From Miltoncostaea sp963770865 (GTDB lineage Bacteria > Actinomycetota > Thermoleophilia > Miltoncostaeales > Miltoncostaeaceae), in contig CAVYRD010000006.1 of NCBI GenBank assembly GCA_963770865.1, positions 115,048 through 179,047 on the forward strand: a stretch of DNA of 64,000 bases. The letters are read 5' to 3'. Of the stretch, positions 35,444 to 44,400 are shown piece by piece. A program made the translations under genes and the position numbers. The notes beneath the pieces are model-generated. The model made no database searches. It was not told the DNA's origin and was given only the letters and a program-made list of their open reading frames with translations. Each line of letters begins with the position of its first letter. The stretch's first letter is position 1.

Positions 35444-35654
35444 CGTAGCGTCCCATGAAGGCAACGTCGCGTCCAGACTCGGCTCGAACACGTAGCGTCT
35501 CGTGAGACACTGCGTACCACCACCACCTGGAGCGCCCGATAGGCGCGACCCGCCGGCGCGAGAGCCCGGTGCAGTCTTCCTACGGACCCGCCCCTGACCG
35601 ATCTGCGCCGTCTCCGACGTCGGCACCGCGACCCTCGCGCGGCTGTTCCTCGAC

Positions 35655-35688
35655 GCCGGTCGCAGGTTCGAATCCTGCCGGGCGCGCT
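35655..35688 (+). other. tRNA-Arg-like 3' fragment
   Basis: GTCGCAGGTTCGAATCCTGC (T stem GCAGG, loop TTCGAAT, stem CCTGC at 35662-35678) followed by the acceptor half CGGGCGC resembles the 3' end of the tRNA-Arg at 34846 (GTCGCAAGTTCGATTCTTGC, CGGGGGC). No D or anticodon arm precedes it, so it is a remnant, as left by an integrated element. Confidence 0.55.
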
Positions 35689-35974
35689 GCGGGAACGCTC
35701 TTCCTGACTGGTATCTCGGCCCCCTCGGCTGCACTGGGCGAAGGGACCGATGTGCGTCTCGGTACGCGGGGCGGCATCGGTTTGCGGCGCAGACATTGGG
35801 GGAGATTCTTAGGGGCCTTTGCCCGGACCGCCCCCCTGCGCTCTGACCGCCGCGTCCTCGCCGGCGCCGGATCGGGCCTCTGCCGACGGGCGCCGCAGCT
35901 CGCCGCTAGCAACAGGGAAACGCTGGATCGCCGGGGAGGCGGCGTCGCTGCTCAAGGTCGCCGCGCGACGGAAT

Positions 35975-36023
35975 GGGGGGTAGCCCCCGCGAAGCGTCGA
36001 AGGGGCGGCCTCAAGTGGGGCCG
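35975..36023. repeat. degenerate direct repeat, copy 2
   Basis: Second copy of the repeat at 35393-35443, same orientation, 582 bases further on. Confidence 0.6.
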
Positions 36024-36228
36024 GCTCGCGACCCGCCTGTGCCCGGCCGACGAATCGGGGAGGGTCGGCGACGATGGGGCTCAGCTCGGGTCCAGCAGCC
36101 CCTCGAGCCCCGGCGCGGCCCGGGCCGGCAGCGCGCGAACGCCTCGCGGGCACGCGCTTGGGCGAGACCTCGCTCCAGCAGCGCGCTGAGGGCCGGGTCG
36201 CGCGTCGTTGGCACCAGCTCCAGCCCAT

Positions 36229-36513
36229 TCATCGCCCCGCAAGGGTGACAACAGGGTGACAACGAGACGGGCAGAGACGACCCGAGACCGAGCGCGCGGC
36301 CTGATTGCGGAATCCCCCTCCCGGAGCGGCTTTCCCGACCAGGATCGATGGCGAACCACGAAGACCGAGGCGCACTGCCTCCTCGTGCGTCTCGACCGGC
36401 TCGAGCGCGAGGGTCGCATCGCGGGAGCCGGAGACTTCAAGCGCCGTACGCAGTCGGGCCTCCGCCAGGCGCCAGTTCGGGCAGCCGGCGAGATAGCGCA
36501 GGGTGATCTGCAT
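36229..36513 (-). CDS. thioredoxin-fold protein, C-terminus altered
   Basis: The N-terminal 55 residues (MQITLRYLAGCPNWRLAEAR, LALEPVETHEEAVRLGLRGSP) match the small actinobacterial thioredoxin-like family that normally starts MQVTLLYFDGCPNW. That family continues after RGSPTVLVDG with a cysteine-containing second half. Here the reading runs off into a basic tail after GSPSILVGK, so a frameshift at about 36340 or a deletion has replaced the end. Ninety-four residues remain. No partner gene is visible. Confidence 0.5.
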   Translation of the reverse strand: MQITLRYLAGCPNWRLAEARLRTALEVSGSRDATLALEPVETHEEAVRLGLRGSPSILVGKAAPGGGFRNQAARSVSGRLCPSRCHPVVTLAGR

Positions 36514-36678
36514 CTCGGCTCTCCTCTCCGCCCTCCACGGCGCCCGTTCTTGGACCGTCTCGAGGAGTGCGAACGCGCGCAGCGTGGCGGAAGGACTGTG
36601 CGCTGCGGCCCTGGGGAGCAACGCGGCGTCAGACTTCATCGTCCTGGGAGGTAAGGGATACAAGCCCCTATCTTCCAC

Positions 36679-36994
36679 GCGTGATCTCGGATCTGATCCG
36701 GGCCGTGCGCGTTCGAGGGGTGGGCGACGATGGGGATCTCGAGGTCCTCGAGTGGTGGGCGCATCGTCGAGATCATGCCGCCCCCGTCGGGCGCGGCTGA
36801 TCTCCATCGAACAGGCCGCGGCGGCGGAATACGCGGAGCAACTCGCCGCCCAGCGTAGGGAGACCATCCTGCTCGAGCACTGGCGCGACGAGTGCCTGCG
36901 CGAAGCGCGGCTCGTCGTCTGGCCCCAGACCGGCTCAGCGCGGCTGGTCCGAGTCGCGGAAGAGGAACGCGCGAGGTGTTCGGCCTGCGGGTGA
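36679..36994 (+). pseudogene. possible small helical protein, frameshifted
   Basis: The frame from 36679 (VISDLIRAVRVRGVGDDGDL, EVLEWWAHRRDHA) and, after a shift near 36785, the neighbouring frame (ISIEQAAAAEYAEQLAAQRR, then ETILLEHWRDECLREARL, ending CSACG) are both amphipathic and plausible as one protein of about 100 residues. I recognise no family. The call rests on composition only. The rest of 36514-37047 shows nothing. Confidence 0.3.
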
Positions 36995-37047
36995 AGAGGC
37001 CGCCGCCTTCCTGTTTGGACGGAGCCGCTTGAGGCGAGGGGAACGCG

Positions 37048-37267
37048 ATGCCCATGCCGCTTCGCTTGGGAGCGGCCCGCCGGGAGCTGCTGGACCGCGG
37101 CGTCGAGGTCGGCTCGATCCGGCACACGTCTCCGCTCGGGGACTGGCGCGGGGGGTTCGCCCCCGGGATCCATCCCGAGCGTGCCGACTACGCCAGCTTT
37201 CGCGGACTTTGCCGATCCCGACGGCAACCGCTGGGTCCTCCAGGAGCGAGGCGCGAGGCTCAGGTGA
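37048..37267 (+). pseudogene. C-terminal fragment of a VOC/glyoxalase-fold protein
   Basis: The reading AARRELLDRGVEVGSIRHTS and then ADYASF, followed after a one-base shift near 37205 by ADFADPDGNRWVLQERGARL, is the second half of a glyoxalase/bleomycin-resistance-type domain. The DPDGNxWxLQE end is diagnostic. The first beta-alpha-beta-beta-beta module is missing, so the gene is truncated at the 5' end as well as shifted. Its end overlaps the convergent cupredoxin gene by eight bases. Confidence 0.6.
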
Positions 37268-38051
37268 AGCGCACCACCCGCGACACGCGCCCCGTGAGCC
37301 CTCCCCTCGGGGGGACCGAGACCCGGTAGGCGCCGAGCGCGGGCAGGTGGAACGTGGCCCGCCCGCCTGCGAGGCCCCGAACCGCGACCCGGTGCCAGCG
37401 GCCGGCGTCGCGCCGCTCGAGGCGGACGCGGACGCCGGGGAGCGCGGGGCTCACGGTGACGACCAGGACGTGTCCACTGCGGGCGACGGTCAGGACCGGG
37501 CGGACCGCGACGCTTACGCTCGGGCTGACGTCCTCGCCCACGACCGCGCGCAGGACCACCGGTCCGGCGAGGGGCGGCAGCACCACCCGGAAGCGGCCGT
37601 CCGCCCCGACGGCCGCGGTGCCCGCGGCGACCCACGTCCCCCCGGCGCGCCGCTCCACGCGCGCCTCGGCGCCCGCGTCGGATCGGGGGACCGAGCCGCG
37701 CACGGCCACCGCGCGGCCGGCGTTGACCGGGCCGAGCGGGGCGACCCGCACCGGGGAGACGGTGACCGTGCCCCGGATGAAGGAGTGGAACTGGCAGTGG
37801 TAGCCGTAGACCCCGGGCGCTGCCGGGGCGGAGATGCGGAAGCGATCGCCGGGGATGAGCGTCCCGGAGCCGAACGCGCCGGCGTCGGCCGTCACGGTGT
37901 GTCTGTTGCGGCCGACGTTGCGCCACACGACCGGCGTGCCGGCGTTGACGACCACGTCCAGGGGGACGACCCCGCGGTCGGTCAGCGCCACCCTACGCAG
38001 GAGCGCCGGCGGCGCGGCGGGCGGGGCGGCGTGCGCCGTGCCGGTGATCAT
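37260..38051 (-). CDS. cupredoxin-domain protein with Ig-like repeats, axial Met absent
   Basis: A 263-residue protein. Residues 20-100 form a plastocyanin-like domain: VVNAGTPVVWRNVGRNRHTV holds the first Cu-ligand His, and VYGYHCQFHSFIRGTVTV holds Cys and the second His. The usual motif CxFHxGMxGxV has Ile in place of the axial Met. Two beta domains follow (PVNAGRAVAVRGSVPRSDAG; SGHVLVVTVSPALPGVRVR). GAGAGG before the ATG at 38051 fits a ribosome site. There is no clear hydrophobic signal peptide, which is odd for a cupredoxin. It lies downstream of the related gene at 38113 on the same strand. Confidence 0.7.
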   Translation of the reverse strand: MITGTAHAAPPAAPPALLRRVALTDRGVVPLDVVVNAGTPVVWRNVGRNRHTVTADAGAFGSGTLIPGDRFRISAPAAPGVYGYHCQFHSFIRGTVTVSPVRVAPLGPVNAGRAVAVRGSVPRSDAGAEARVERRAGGTWVAAGTAAVGADGRFRVVLPPLAGPVVLRAVVGEDVSPSVSVAVRPVLTVARSGHVLVVTVSPALPGVRVRLERRDAGRWHRVAVRGLAGGRATFHLPALGAYRVSVPPRGGLTGRVSRVVRFT

Positions 38052-38076
38052 CGCGGCCTCTCGGGGTCGAACCGTG

Positions 38077-38103
38077 CCCCGGGCCCGCGGCGCGGGCCCG
38101 GGG
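38077..38103. terminator. 27-base perfect palindrome between the two cupredoxin-type genes
   Basis: Thirteen bases starting CCCCGGGCCC are followed by one G and their exact complement. On the minus-strand transcript this makes a very stable GC hairpin 9 bases after the stop of the gene at 38113 and 25 bases before the next ATG. No U run follows. It could be an intrinsic terminator or an attenuator or mRNA-stabilising structure that sets the ratio of the two proteins. Confidence 0.55.
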
Positions 38104-38112
38104 ATGCGGTCG

Positions 38113-38979
38113 CTACTTGACGACCAGCTTGCGGACCATGCCGTACTGGCTGTGGTTGTGGCCCGCGCTGTGGCGGTCGGAATTGAAGCACGCGATGACG
38201 TACGTGCCCTTCTTGAGGTTGATGTTGACGTAGTTGGTCGTGTCGGGCTGGACGATTCCGACGATCGAGACTGGCTGGCCGGGCGGCGGGCCCCCGGCCT
38301 GGCCGGACTTGATGGCCTGGATGACCTCCGAGGCCTGGCTCGGGTCGTTCAGCCGGACGCTCTCGAGGAAGTGGAAGTTCTGGCCGATGTTCTCGATCGC
38401 CAGCGTGCCCTTGCCCTTGATCGACGTGGCCCCGCGGATGCCGTAGTCGAAGAGCTGGATCTTGCCGACGGTGGCCGGCGGCGATCCGCCGGCGGCGGCG
38501 CTCGAGACCGAGAACTGGGTCACCGGACCGGTCCCCTTGCCCTGCGGCGGTTGGGTGGCGATGTAGTCGCCGGGCGGCAGGGAGAGGGTGGTGGTGAACG
38601 TCTGCCCCGGGGCCAGCCCGAAGAAGGACGTGATCGTGGCGATGAACTCCTCCGGGATCGCCCCGCTGCGGTTCGCCGCCGCGACCAGCTCGTCGAACGT
38701 CTTGCCCGGGCGGATCCGGGCCACGAGCACGTTGCTCGGCGCGGAGCCGGTGTTCTTGGCCTGGATCTTGGTGAGCCCTGAAGCGAGGCCCGTCGCCGCG
38801 CTCACGGTCGTCGATCCCTTGGCCAATGTGATGTCGAGGCTCTGAGCCGCCTCCTGGCCGCGGCCCAGGCCGGTCGCCAGGGCGGTCAGGCCGAGGCTGG
38901 CCGCAACGGCCACCACCAGGCAGACCGCGACGCCCGCGCGCAGCCCGCCCCGCCGCCGTCTCGAACCGTCGTCGTGCAT
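38113..38979 (-). CDS. secreted protein, possibly metal-binding
   Basis: A 288-residue protein with an Arg-rich start and a signal peptide (GLRAGVAVCLVVAVAASLGL, cleavage after TALA). The middle repeats a beta-rich module (ITLAKGSTTVSAATGLASGL, then FTTTLSLPPGDYIATQPPQG; AIENIGQNFHFLESVRL). The C-terminus YVIACFNSDRHSAGHNHSQY and GMVRKLVVK concentrates Cys, three His and Met, as in a cupredoxin copper site. Together with the next gene it suggests a secreted copper-related pair; this is inference. No frameshift is seen. Confidence 0.65.
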   Translation of the reverse strand: MHDDGSRRRRGGLRAGVAVCLVVAVAASLGLTALATGLGRGQEAAQSLDITLAKGSTTVSAATGLASGLTKIQAKNTGSAPSNVLVARIRPGKTFDELVAAANRSGAIPEEFIATITSFFGLAPGQTFTTTLSLPPGDYIATQPPQGKGTGPVTQFSVSSAAAGGSPPATVGKIQLFDYGIRGATSIKGKGTLAIENIGQNFHFLESVRLNDPSQASEVIQAIKSGQAGGPPPGQPVSIVGIVQPDTTNYVNINLKKGTYVIACFNSDRHSAGHNHSQYGMVRKLVVK

Positions 38980-39146
38980 GTCAGCGCCCCCTTGTGTGAA
39001 TCCCTCACTTGGAACTGGCGCGATCATCTGCCCGGGCTTCGCGCCGGTGCAACCACCAAAACCGTCCACGGGACGAGGTCGGTTCCCGCGTCACATCCGC
39101 GCCCGCTCGCGACATGTGAGGGTGACCCCACGGGAGGCAGATGCCG

Positions 39147-39212
39147 ATGAGGAGCGACGCCGAGCTGGTCGCGCGGGCGCTGCGCGATCCGTCCGCACGC
39201 CTCGTTGTGTGA
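39147..39212 (+). pseudogene. start of an ECF sigma-factor-like gene, 21 codons
   Basis: A GGGAGG ribosome site at 39132-39137 precedes the ATG at 39147. The reading MRSDAELVARALRDPSARLV looks like the first helix of ECF sigma factors (DxELVxRAL). The frame stops at 39212 and the next bases read as the end of a helicase. It appears to be a real gene start joined to a foreign fragment by recombination. Confidence 0.35.
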
Positions 39213-39454
39213 GCTCCTCGTCGAACACCGTGGCCTGGTGCCCGACGTGCAGGCCGGCACCGCCCACTCGTTCCAGGGCGGCGAAAGCACAGACCGTCAT
39301 CCTCGACGGCGTTGACGCGCCACTGGTTTGGAAGTCGGGTCTCTTGCGCCCCGATGCCGAAAACGACCAGAACCAGCGGCTGCTCAACGTCGCGATCACG
39401 CGGGCCAGGCAGCGACTCATCCTCGTCGGGCACTTCGAATGGCTGTGGGGGTGA
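39211..39454 (+). pseudogene. C-terminal fragment of an SF1 helicase
   Basis: The reading ELLVEHRGLVPDVQAGTAHS FQGGE, then after removing one extra A near 39290 AQTVILDGVDAPLVW and NQRLLNVAITRARQRLILVG, is the end of a DNA2/NAM7-like superfamily 1 helicase, with motifs V (FQGxE) and VI (NVAxTRA). Everything before motif V is missing. The end HFEWLWG runs straight into a tRNA-Ser remnant at 39455. It is not a copy of the helicase at 41405-45586, whose motif VI is NVAVTRARKRL. Confidence 0.65.
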
Positions 39455-39513
39455 CGCGGTCTTGAAAACCGTTGTCGGGCAACCGGCCGGGGGTTCGAAT
39501 CCCTCCCCCTCCG
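39455..39513 (+). other. tRNA-Ser (UGA) remnant lacking the 5' part
   Basis: The anticodon arm (loop CTTGAAA, anticodon UGA), variable arm (GTTGTCGGGCAACC), T arm (GGGGG TTCGAAT CCCTC) and acceptor 3' half (CCCCTCC, discriminator G) of a tRNA-Ser are intact. The expected acceptor GGAGGGG and D arm are absent; instead the end of the helicase fragment precedes it. The breakpoint lies at the edge of the anticodon arm, a usual crossover site of tRNA-specific integrases. Confidence 0.65.
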
Positions 39514-39514
39514 T

Positions 39515-40016
39515 TCGTGGCCTCGGGACGCCGAGTGGGATCCCGGCATCTTCGGGTGGGGATCGATTCTCCGCCAGAGGCCGCTCAAGACGGTCAAGTC
39601 CCTCTAGGTGGTGGACTTTCCGGCGCCGGCCATCGCAAGGCCGAGTCTTGTCGGCAGCTGAGCCGTACCGCTGGCAAGGGAACCGGTTGTGGTCGCGCGG
39701 AGAGCAGAGCGCGCTACCGTAGGTGCACTTTGCATCTACATCGCGCTCGGGCCGTGAATCCGTGCAGGGGCCTTGTGGGCGGACGAGGTTTGGGTTCAAC
39801 TTCAATCCCGCTAGGCCCGCTCGTCCCGTCCTGCTCGCTGCATCGTCGCTCGGGACATTCAGGGGCTGCGGCCATCCATCGATATTCCAGACGAGCCCGA
39901 CAGCCGGTCGAGCTGCTCGCCGACGAGAACACGGCCGCGAGGAGCCGTGCAGAGCGCAACCATGGCGCCCGCCACGACCGTTGCGCGGCGTGTCGCCACG
40001 GGAATACCGTGGGATC
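39515..40016. other. 500 bases without a recognisable gene
   Basis: No plausible frame is seen. The stretch contains one copy of a 19-bp repeat (39793-39811) shared with 41116-41134, and runs up to the start of the metallo-beta-lactamase-fold gene. Confidence 0.4.
39793..39811 (+). repeat. 19-bp direct repeat, left copy
   Basis: The 19 bases GGTTCAACTTCAATCCCGC recur in the same orientation at 41116-41134, followed in both by a similar AGGCCCG/AAGCCCG. The two copies bracket the gene at 40017-41027 and are 1,323 bases apart. Confidence 0.65.
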
Positions 40017-41027
40017 ATGATCGCCTCCGAGCCGATCATGATCGAGGCGGTTGACTCGCTGAGGATCACGACGCTCGTTGACAACGTCACGGACATCCTG
40101 CTCGTCGATGAGGGGCCGGCGCATCGCCCCGCGATCGGATCGGGGCCGCGGCTCCGCGCGCCCATGCTCGAGGGAGGCGAGGCGTTCGACGCCCTGCGGG
40201 CCGAGCACGGGTTCGCGGCGCTTGTCACCTTCACCCGTGGCGACCGGACGCACAGCGTGCTGTTCGACACGGGCATCTCGCCCGACGGCCTGGTGGAGAA
40301 CATGCGGCGAATGGAGCTGTCGCCGCATGATGTCGAAGCGATCGTCCTGAGCCACGGCCACTTCGACCACGTCGGCGGGATGGTGGGCCTGGCACATGAG
40401 GTGGGCGCCGCGAACCTCCCCGTCTTCATCCATCCCGAGGCGTGGACCAGAAGGCGGATCGCCCTCCCCGGGCGCGATCCCGTCAACATCGCCTCGCCGA
40501 GCCGGTCCGCGCTCGAAAGCGCCGGCTTTCGAATCGTCGAGCGGCGGAACCCGTCGTTCGTGCTGCACAACTCGGTGCTGGTGACCGGCGAGGTTGACCG
40601 CATGACCGAGTTCGAGCAGGGCCTGGCCCCGAGCCACCAACGGTGCCATAACGGCGCGTGGGAGCCCGATCAGCTCGTACTCGATGACCAGGCGCTGGTC
40701 GCCGAGGTTCGCGGCAAGGGCCTCGTCGTACTCACCGGCTGCGGGCACGCCGGCGTGGTGAACACACTCCGCTATGTGAAGAAGCTGACAGGCCGCGACC
40801 GACTGCACGCGGTCGTGGGCGGTTTCCACCTCAGCGGCGCGCGCTTCGAGCCGCAGATCGCGCCGACGTGCGACGCCTTCGCTCGGCTTGCTCCCGACTA
40901 CCTCGTGCCGACTCACTGCACGGGTTGGAAGGCAATTCACGCGCTTGCGTCCCGCTTCCCCGACGCGTTCATACCGAACGCCGTGGGCACTCGACTCGAG
41001 TTCACGGCAGCGGACTCTGCTGCCTGA
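40017..41027 (+). CDS. metallo-beta-lactamase-fold hydrolase
   Basis: A 336-residue MBL-fold protein. The metal motif is SHGHFDHVGGMVGLAHEVG, with further ligand positions in VLTGCGHAGVVNTL and VPTHCTGWKAI. The start LRITTLVDNVTDILLVDEG and a VLFDTGISPDGLVENM stretch resemble the dihydropteroate-like MBL subfamily (annotated as ribofuranosylaminobenzene phosphate synthase-related). The frame extends further upstream, but the ATG at 40017 fits the family's N-terminus. It stands alone between the two 19-bp repeats in a scarred region. The substrate is unknown. Confidence 0.8.
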   Translation: MIASEPIMIEAVDSLRITTLVDNVTDILLVDEGPAHRPAIGSGPRLRAPMLEGGEAFDALRAEHGFAALVTFTRGDRTHSVLFDTGISPDGLVENMRRMELSPHDVEAIVLSHGHFDHVGGMVGLAHEVGAANLPVFIHPEAWTRRRIALPGRDPVNIASPSRSALESAGFRIVERRNPSFVLHNSVLVTGEVDRMTEFEQGLAPSHQRCHNGAWEPDQLVLDDQALVAEVRGKGLVVLTGCGHAGVVNTLRYVKKLTGRDRLHAVVGGFHLSGARFEPQIAPTCDAFARLAPDYLVPTHCTGWKAIHALASRFPDAFIPNAVGTRLEFTAADSAA

Positions 41028-41115
41028 GCACTCCACTCGAACTCCTGACGCTCCCGCACGTGGTCAGGTCCTTCGTCGGCAGGACGACTGGAGCGTCAGC
41101 CAAGAAGCAGGTTCA

Positions 41116-41134
41116 GGTTCAACTTCAATCCCGC
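41116..41134 (+). repeat. 19-bp direct repeat, right copy
   Basis: Identical to 39793-39811. It lies 88 bases past the stop of the metallo-beta-lactamase-fold gene and 16 bases before a long hairpin. Confidence 0.65.
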
Positions 41135-41150
41135 GAAGCCCGTCCGAGGA

Positions 41151-41181
41151 GCGAGATCTCAGGCGTGCCCTGAGATCTCGC
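41151..41181. terminator. 13-bp perfect hairpin between convergent genes
   Basis: GCGAGATCTCAGG, loop CGTGC, then the exact complement CCTGAGATCTCGC. Its position between two converging genes (40017-41027 and 41405-45586) suggests a bidirectional terminator. There is no T run on either side. Confidence 0.55.
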
Positions 41182-41404
41182 AACGGACAGGGAGTCTCTC
41201 CTTGCCACCTCCCTCCCGGTGAGCGACCAACGGAGTTCAGCGGAGGAACTGGTAGCCGATCCAGACCTGGATCTCGGTGAGCCCGGTGAGGTCCAACCCG
41301 GAAGCGAGCCGACTTCCGGGGATCGACACCTCCCAGTCCCCGCCGATCCCCCGGCCGGCCCAGTCGTGCCGGCGGTCGATCCGACGCTTGCAGCCCGGAG
41401 TCCG

Positions 41405-44400
41405 CTATCCGCCCGTGCGCCTGCCGTTGGCCGATGCGACGGCTTGCTGCAGGGCAGCGACGATGCGACTACCTCTTCGCTGATAGCCGAGGGCAGCCGC
41501 AGCCTCCTGAATGATCTGCTCTTCAGTACGAAGAAGGGTGTCAGAGCCGATCCAGCGAATCAGGGCGATAAGCTGGGCCGACGAGTAGGCGTCGATTGGC
41601 TGACCAGACCGAATCCACGGCGGCCGCGGGCCCCTTTCTGGCGCCGAGCAGTCGGCGACTGGCGACGCCCCTGTCTCGGGCGGCGCCGACTCCGCACTGA
41701 GGCCCTCGCCCTCCAAGGCCCTTCGATCGGCTTCATCGGCGGCCTCGACTGCCAGGCGGTAAGCGTCTACGGCCTTGGCCAGCGCCTGCTCTCGGCGATG
41801 GAACCATTCGGGAGACCAGATCCGATGGAACTTCCACCCCAATCGCTCCAGGTGCCCCTGTCGAAGACGGTCCCGATCGCGCGCAGTGGCTGACGAGTGG
41901 TAACTGGCGCCATCACACTCGATGGCAAGGATGTGCCGGCCGGGCTGGCCCGGGTGGCGAGCGGCGAAGTCGATTCTGTATCCCGAGCAGCCCACCTGAG
42001 CGTCTACGCCGATTCCGGCTGCTTCCAACTGCCCTTTGACATCCACCTCGAACGGATTGAGGGTCGGACTCGCCTCCACCGACTCCCCGAGGTTGCGGCC
42101 GGCGCTCTCGGCATAGGCCAGGTAGAGCCGAAGTAGCTCAACGCCTCGGGCCTTCGTGCGATCGGGGTCCATGTCGCCGGCTACAAACGACGACACGAGA
42201 GTGAGGCGCTTGCGTGCGCGTGTCACGGCGACGTTGAGCCTGCGCTCGCCGCCCTCCTGATTCAGCGGACCGAATCGGTAGAGCATCCGACCGTCAGGGC
42301 TCTTGCCGTACCCGATGGTGAGGATGATCGCGTCGCGCTCGTCGCCTTGGACCCGCTCGAGATTCTTGATGAAGGGGCGTTCGGCGTGCCCGTCGGCAAA
42401 GAAGCCATCGAGTTCGGGGTGTTCAAGAAGTGCTCGCCGCAGCTGCTCATCGATCCGCTCGGCGTGCTTGATGCCCATCGCGATGACGCCGAGCGTTTCC
42501 TGAGGGCGCCGACGCGCATGGTCGAGCATCAACTCAACGACCCGCCGGACCTCGTCGGCACCGCTTTCGTCTGAACCGACCTGTCCGGGGCGATGCGGAA
42601 CCAAGACGTGCTGAACCACATTTTCCTCACCACCCACCCCTGGGAAGGTCGTCAGCATCCGCTCGTAGAGGTGGACGTTCGAGAAGGCGATGAGCCGCTC
42701 GTCCTGGCTCCGGTAGTGCCACTCGAGAGTGCGTGGGGGCAGGTAGGGCGTGAGTGCGTCGAGAATGGATTCGAAGCCACCGGTCCCGCTAAGGAGCGCA
42801 TCGGGGTCAGCCTCCTCCTCCTCGCGGGTCTGAGCAGCAAAGAAGCTTGTCGGGGGGAGCTGCTTCTCGTCCCCCGAAACGACCAGCTGTCTTCCGCGCA
42901 GAATGGCGGGGGTGGCGTCCGCCGGCATGACCTGGCTCGCTTCGTCGAAGACCACGACGTCGAAATAGGGCTGCTCAGACGGCAGTACCTGGCTGACCAT
43001 GAGGGGGCTCATCGCCCAGCAGGGCTTCAGGGCCAGAAGGACGTTCGGCGCCGCCTGAAAGAGATGCCGAAGGGGCAGGTGCCTGCGCTTGAGCGCGGCC
43101 TGCTTTTCCAGCACTGCGCTCTCGTCGGGCCACTCGTCGCGAGCCCGAATGATCTCCTCGGCGCTGCGACGCCCGACGCGTGCCGCTGTGCTCTCGACGT
43201 GCTCGACGTCAGCCTGCCGAAACTCGTCGGCCGTCCGCTGGTGCTGGCTGGCGTCGAAGGTTCCAAGGCTGGGGTCAGCCAGCGCGACGTGCTCGATCAC
43301 CGAGGCGCTCCACACGAACCGCAGACTGGCGAGCGACTCATCCACGCCGCGATCCACACGCGCACAGTCCTCGACGAGTTCCCCGAGACCTCGATCCGTC
43401 AGCGCCGCCTCGAGTCGACGAAGCTCAGGTAGCTTCGTCAACGTCGGCTGGTCCGCGCGCAGCTCTTCGAGGGCGGTGGACAGCTCGTCTGGACTCATGC
43501 CCGCAGCGCCACCTAGCCGAGGGAGGAGGTCGGTGAGCTCGGAGACCTCGGAGTTAAGGCGGGTGTAGCGCTCCCGAAGGGTCGAGAGTTCCGGGGCGAC
43601 GCATACGTCATCGGGCACCGCCAACCCTTCGCAGCGCGGCACGAGTTCCCAGGTCTTCCTCTGGGCTTGCGCCTCCTGCAGGGCTGCGTAGAGCCTGTCC
43701 GGAGCCGTCTCCGGCACGATCGCCAGCTGTTCCAGCTTGCGCCGCGCGGCGCGGAAGGTGCCGCTCAGGCCGGCGAACACACGACTCAGACCGCCCCGGC
43801 CAAGCGCCTCGGCATCAGGAAGGATCGCTCCGGCGTCCTCCCCGAACGCCTCCGGCTTGAGTATCCCAAGGGTGACGGCGACGTCCTCGTAGAGAGAGAG
43901 CCGGTCGGGTAACTGCTCCAGAGTCGCCGGCGACGCGTGACCGGCGGCGCGCGCAGCGACGTCCATGCTTGATCGGAACGCCGGAAGAGTCTCCTGGTGC
44001 AGTCTGACCACAAGCTCGAAGGCGCGCGCCGCGTCCTGAGGGGTCGTCACGACAGCAGCCGCCCATGGGCTCGCCCCGCGTGCGAGGCGCAGGCCGCCAC
44101 GGCCGACGTAGTCACGGAGATCCTCGAGCGCTTCCCGGTACTCCGCCCCGCCGAGACCAACGAGGGTGTCGCCGTGGAGGCGAACTCCGCTGCTTGCTCG
44201 CTCCGGTGTTCCGATGCATTGAGCCTGCGCCTCGAAGACGGTGATGCCCCACGGCTCGCGCGGTGCGTGGAGCGCCGCCGCATAGTTGGCGAGCTCATCC
44301 CGCCGGCGCACCAGGATGCGGTCCTCGACATCGCGCAGTACCGCTGGCGTTCGCCCTGCGCGATGGAGGGTAGCGGCGAGACTCTGGGCGATCTGCCGCC

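Larger units (their letters stand above)
34919..36228. other. 1.3-kb region without confident genes, with two degenerate repeat units
   Basis: No frame here looks like a real protein. The stretch contains two similar units. Unit 1 runs from the tRNA-Arg 3' end through a terminator hairpin and GTGCGTCTGGGTACG to the repeat at 35393. Unit 2 runs from a tRNA-Arg-like fragment at 35655 through GTGCGTCTCGGTACG to the repeat at 35975. The order of these marks is the same in both. A reading on the minus strand near 36060-36230 (MNGLELVPTTRDPALSALLE) could be part of a short protein, but is uncertain. Confidence 0.5.
41028..41404. other. intergenic region between convergent genes
   Basis: Holds the right 19-bp repeat (41116-41134) and the 13-bp hairpin at 41151-41181. 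No gene is recognised in the remaining 220 bases. Confidence 0.4.

Noticed and set aside
39455..39513. Functional tRNA-Ser
   Set aside because: No acceptor 5' strand GGAGGGG and no D arm can be found upstream; the preceding bases are the end of a helicase fragment.
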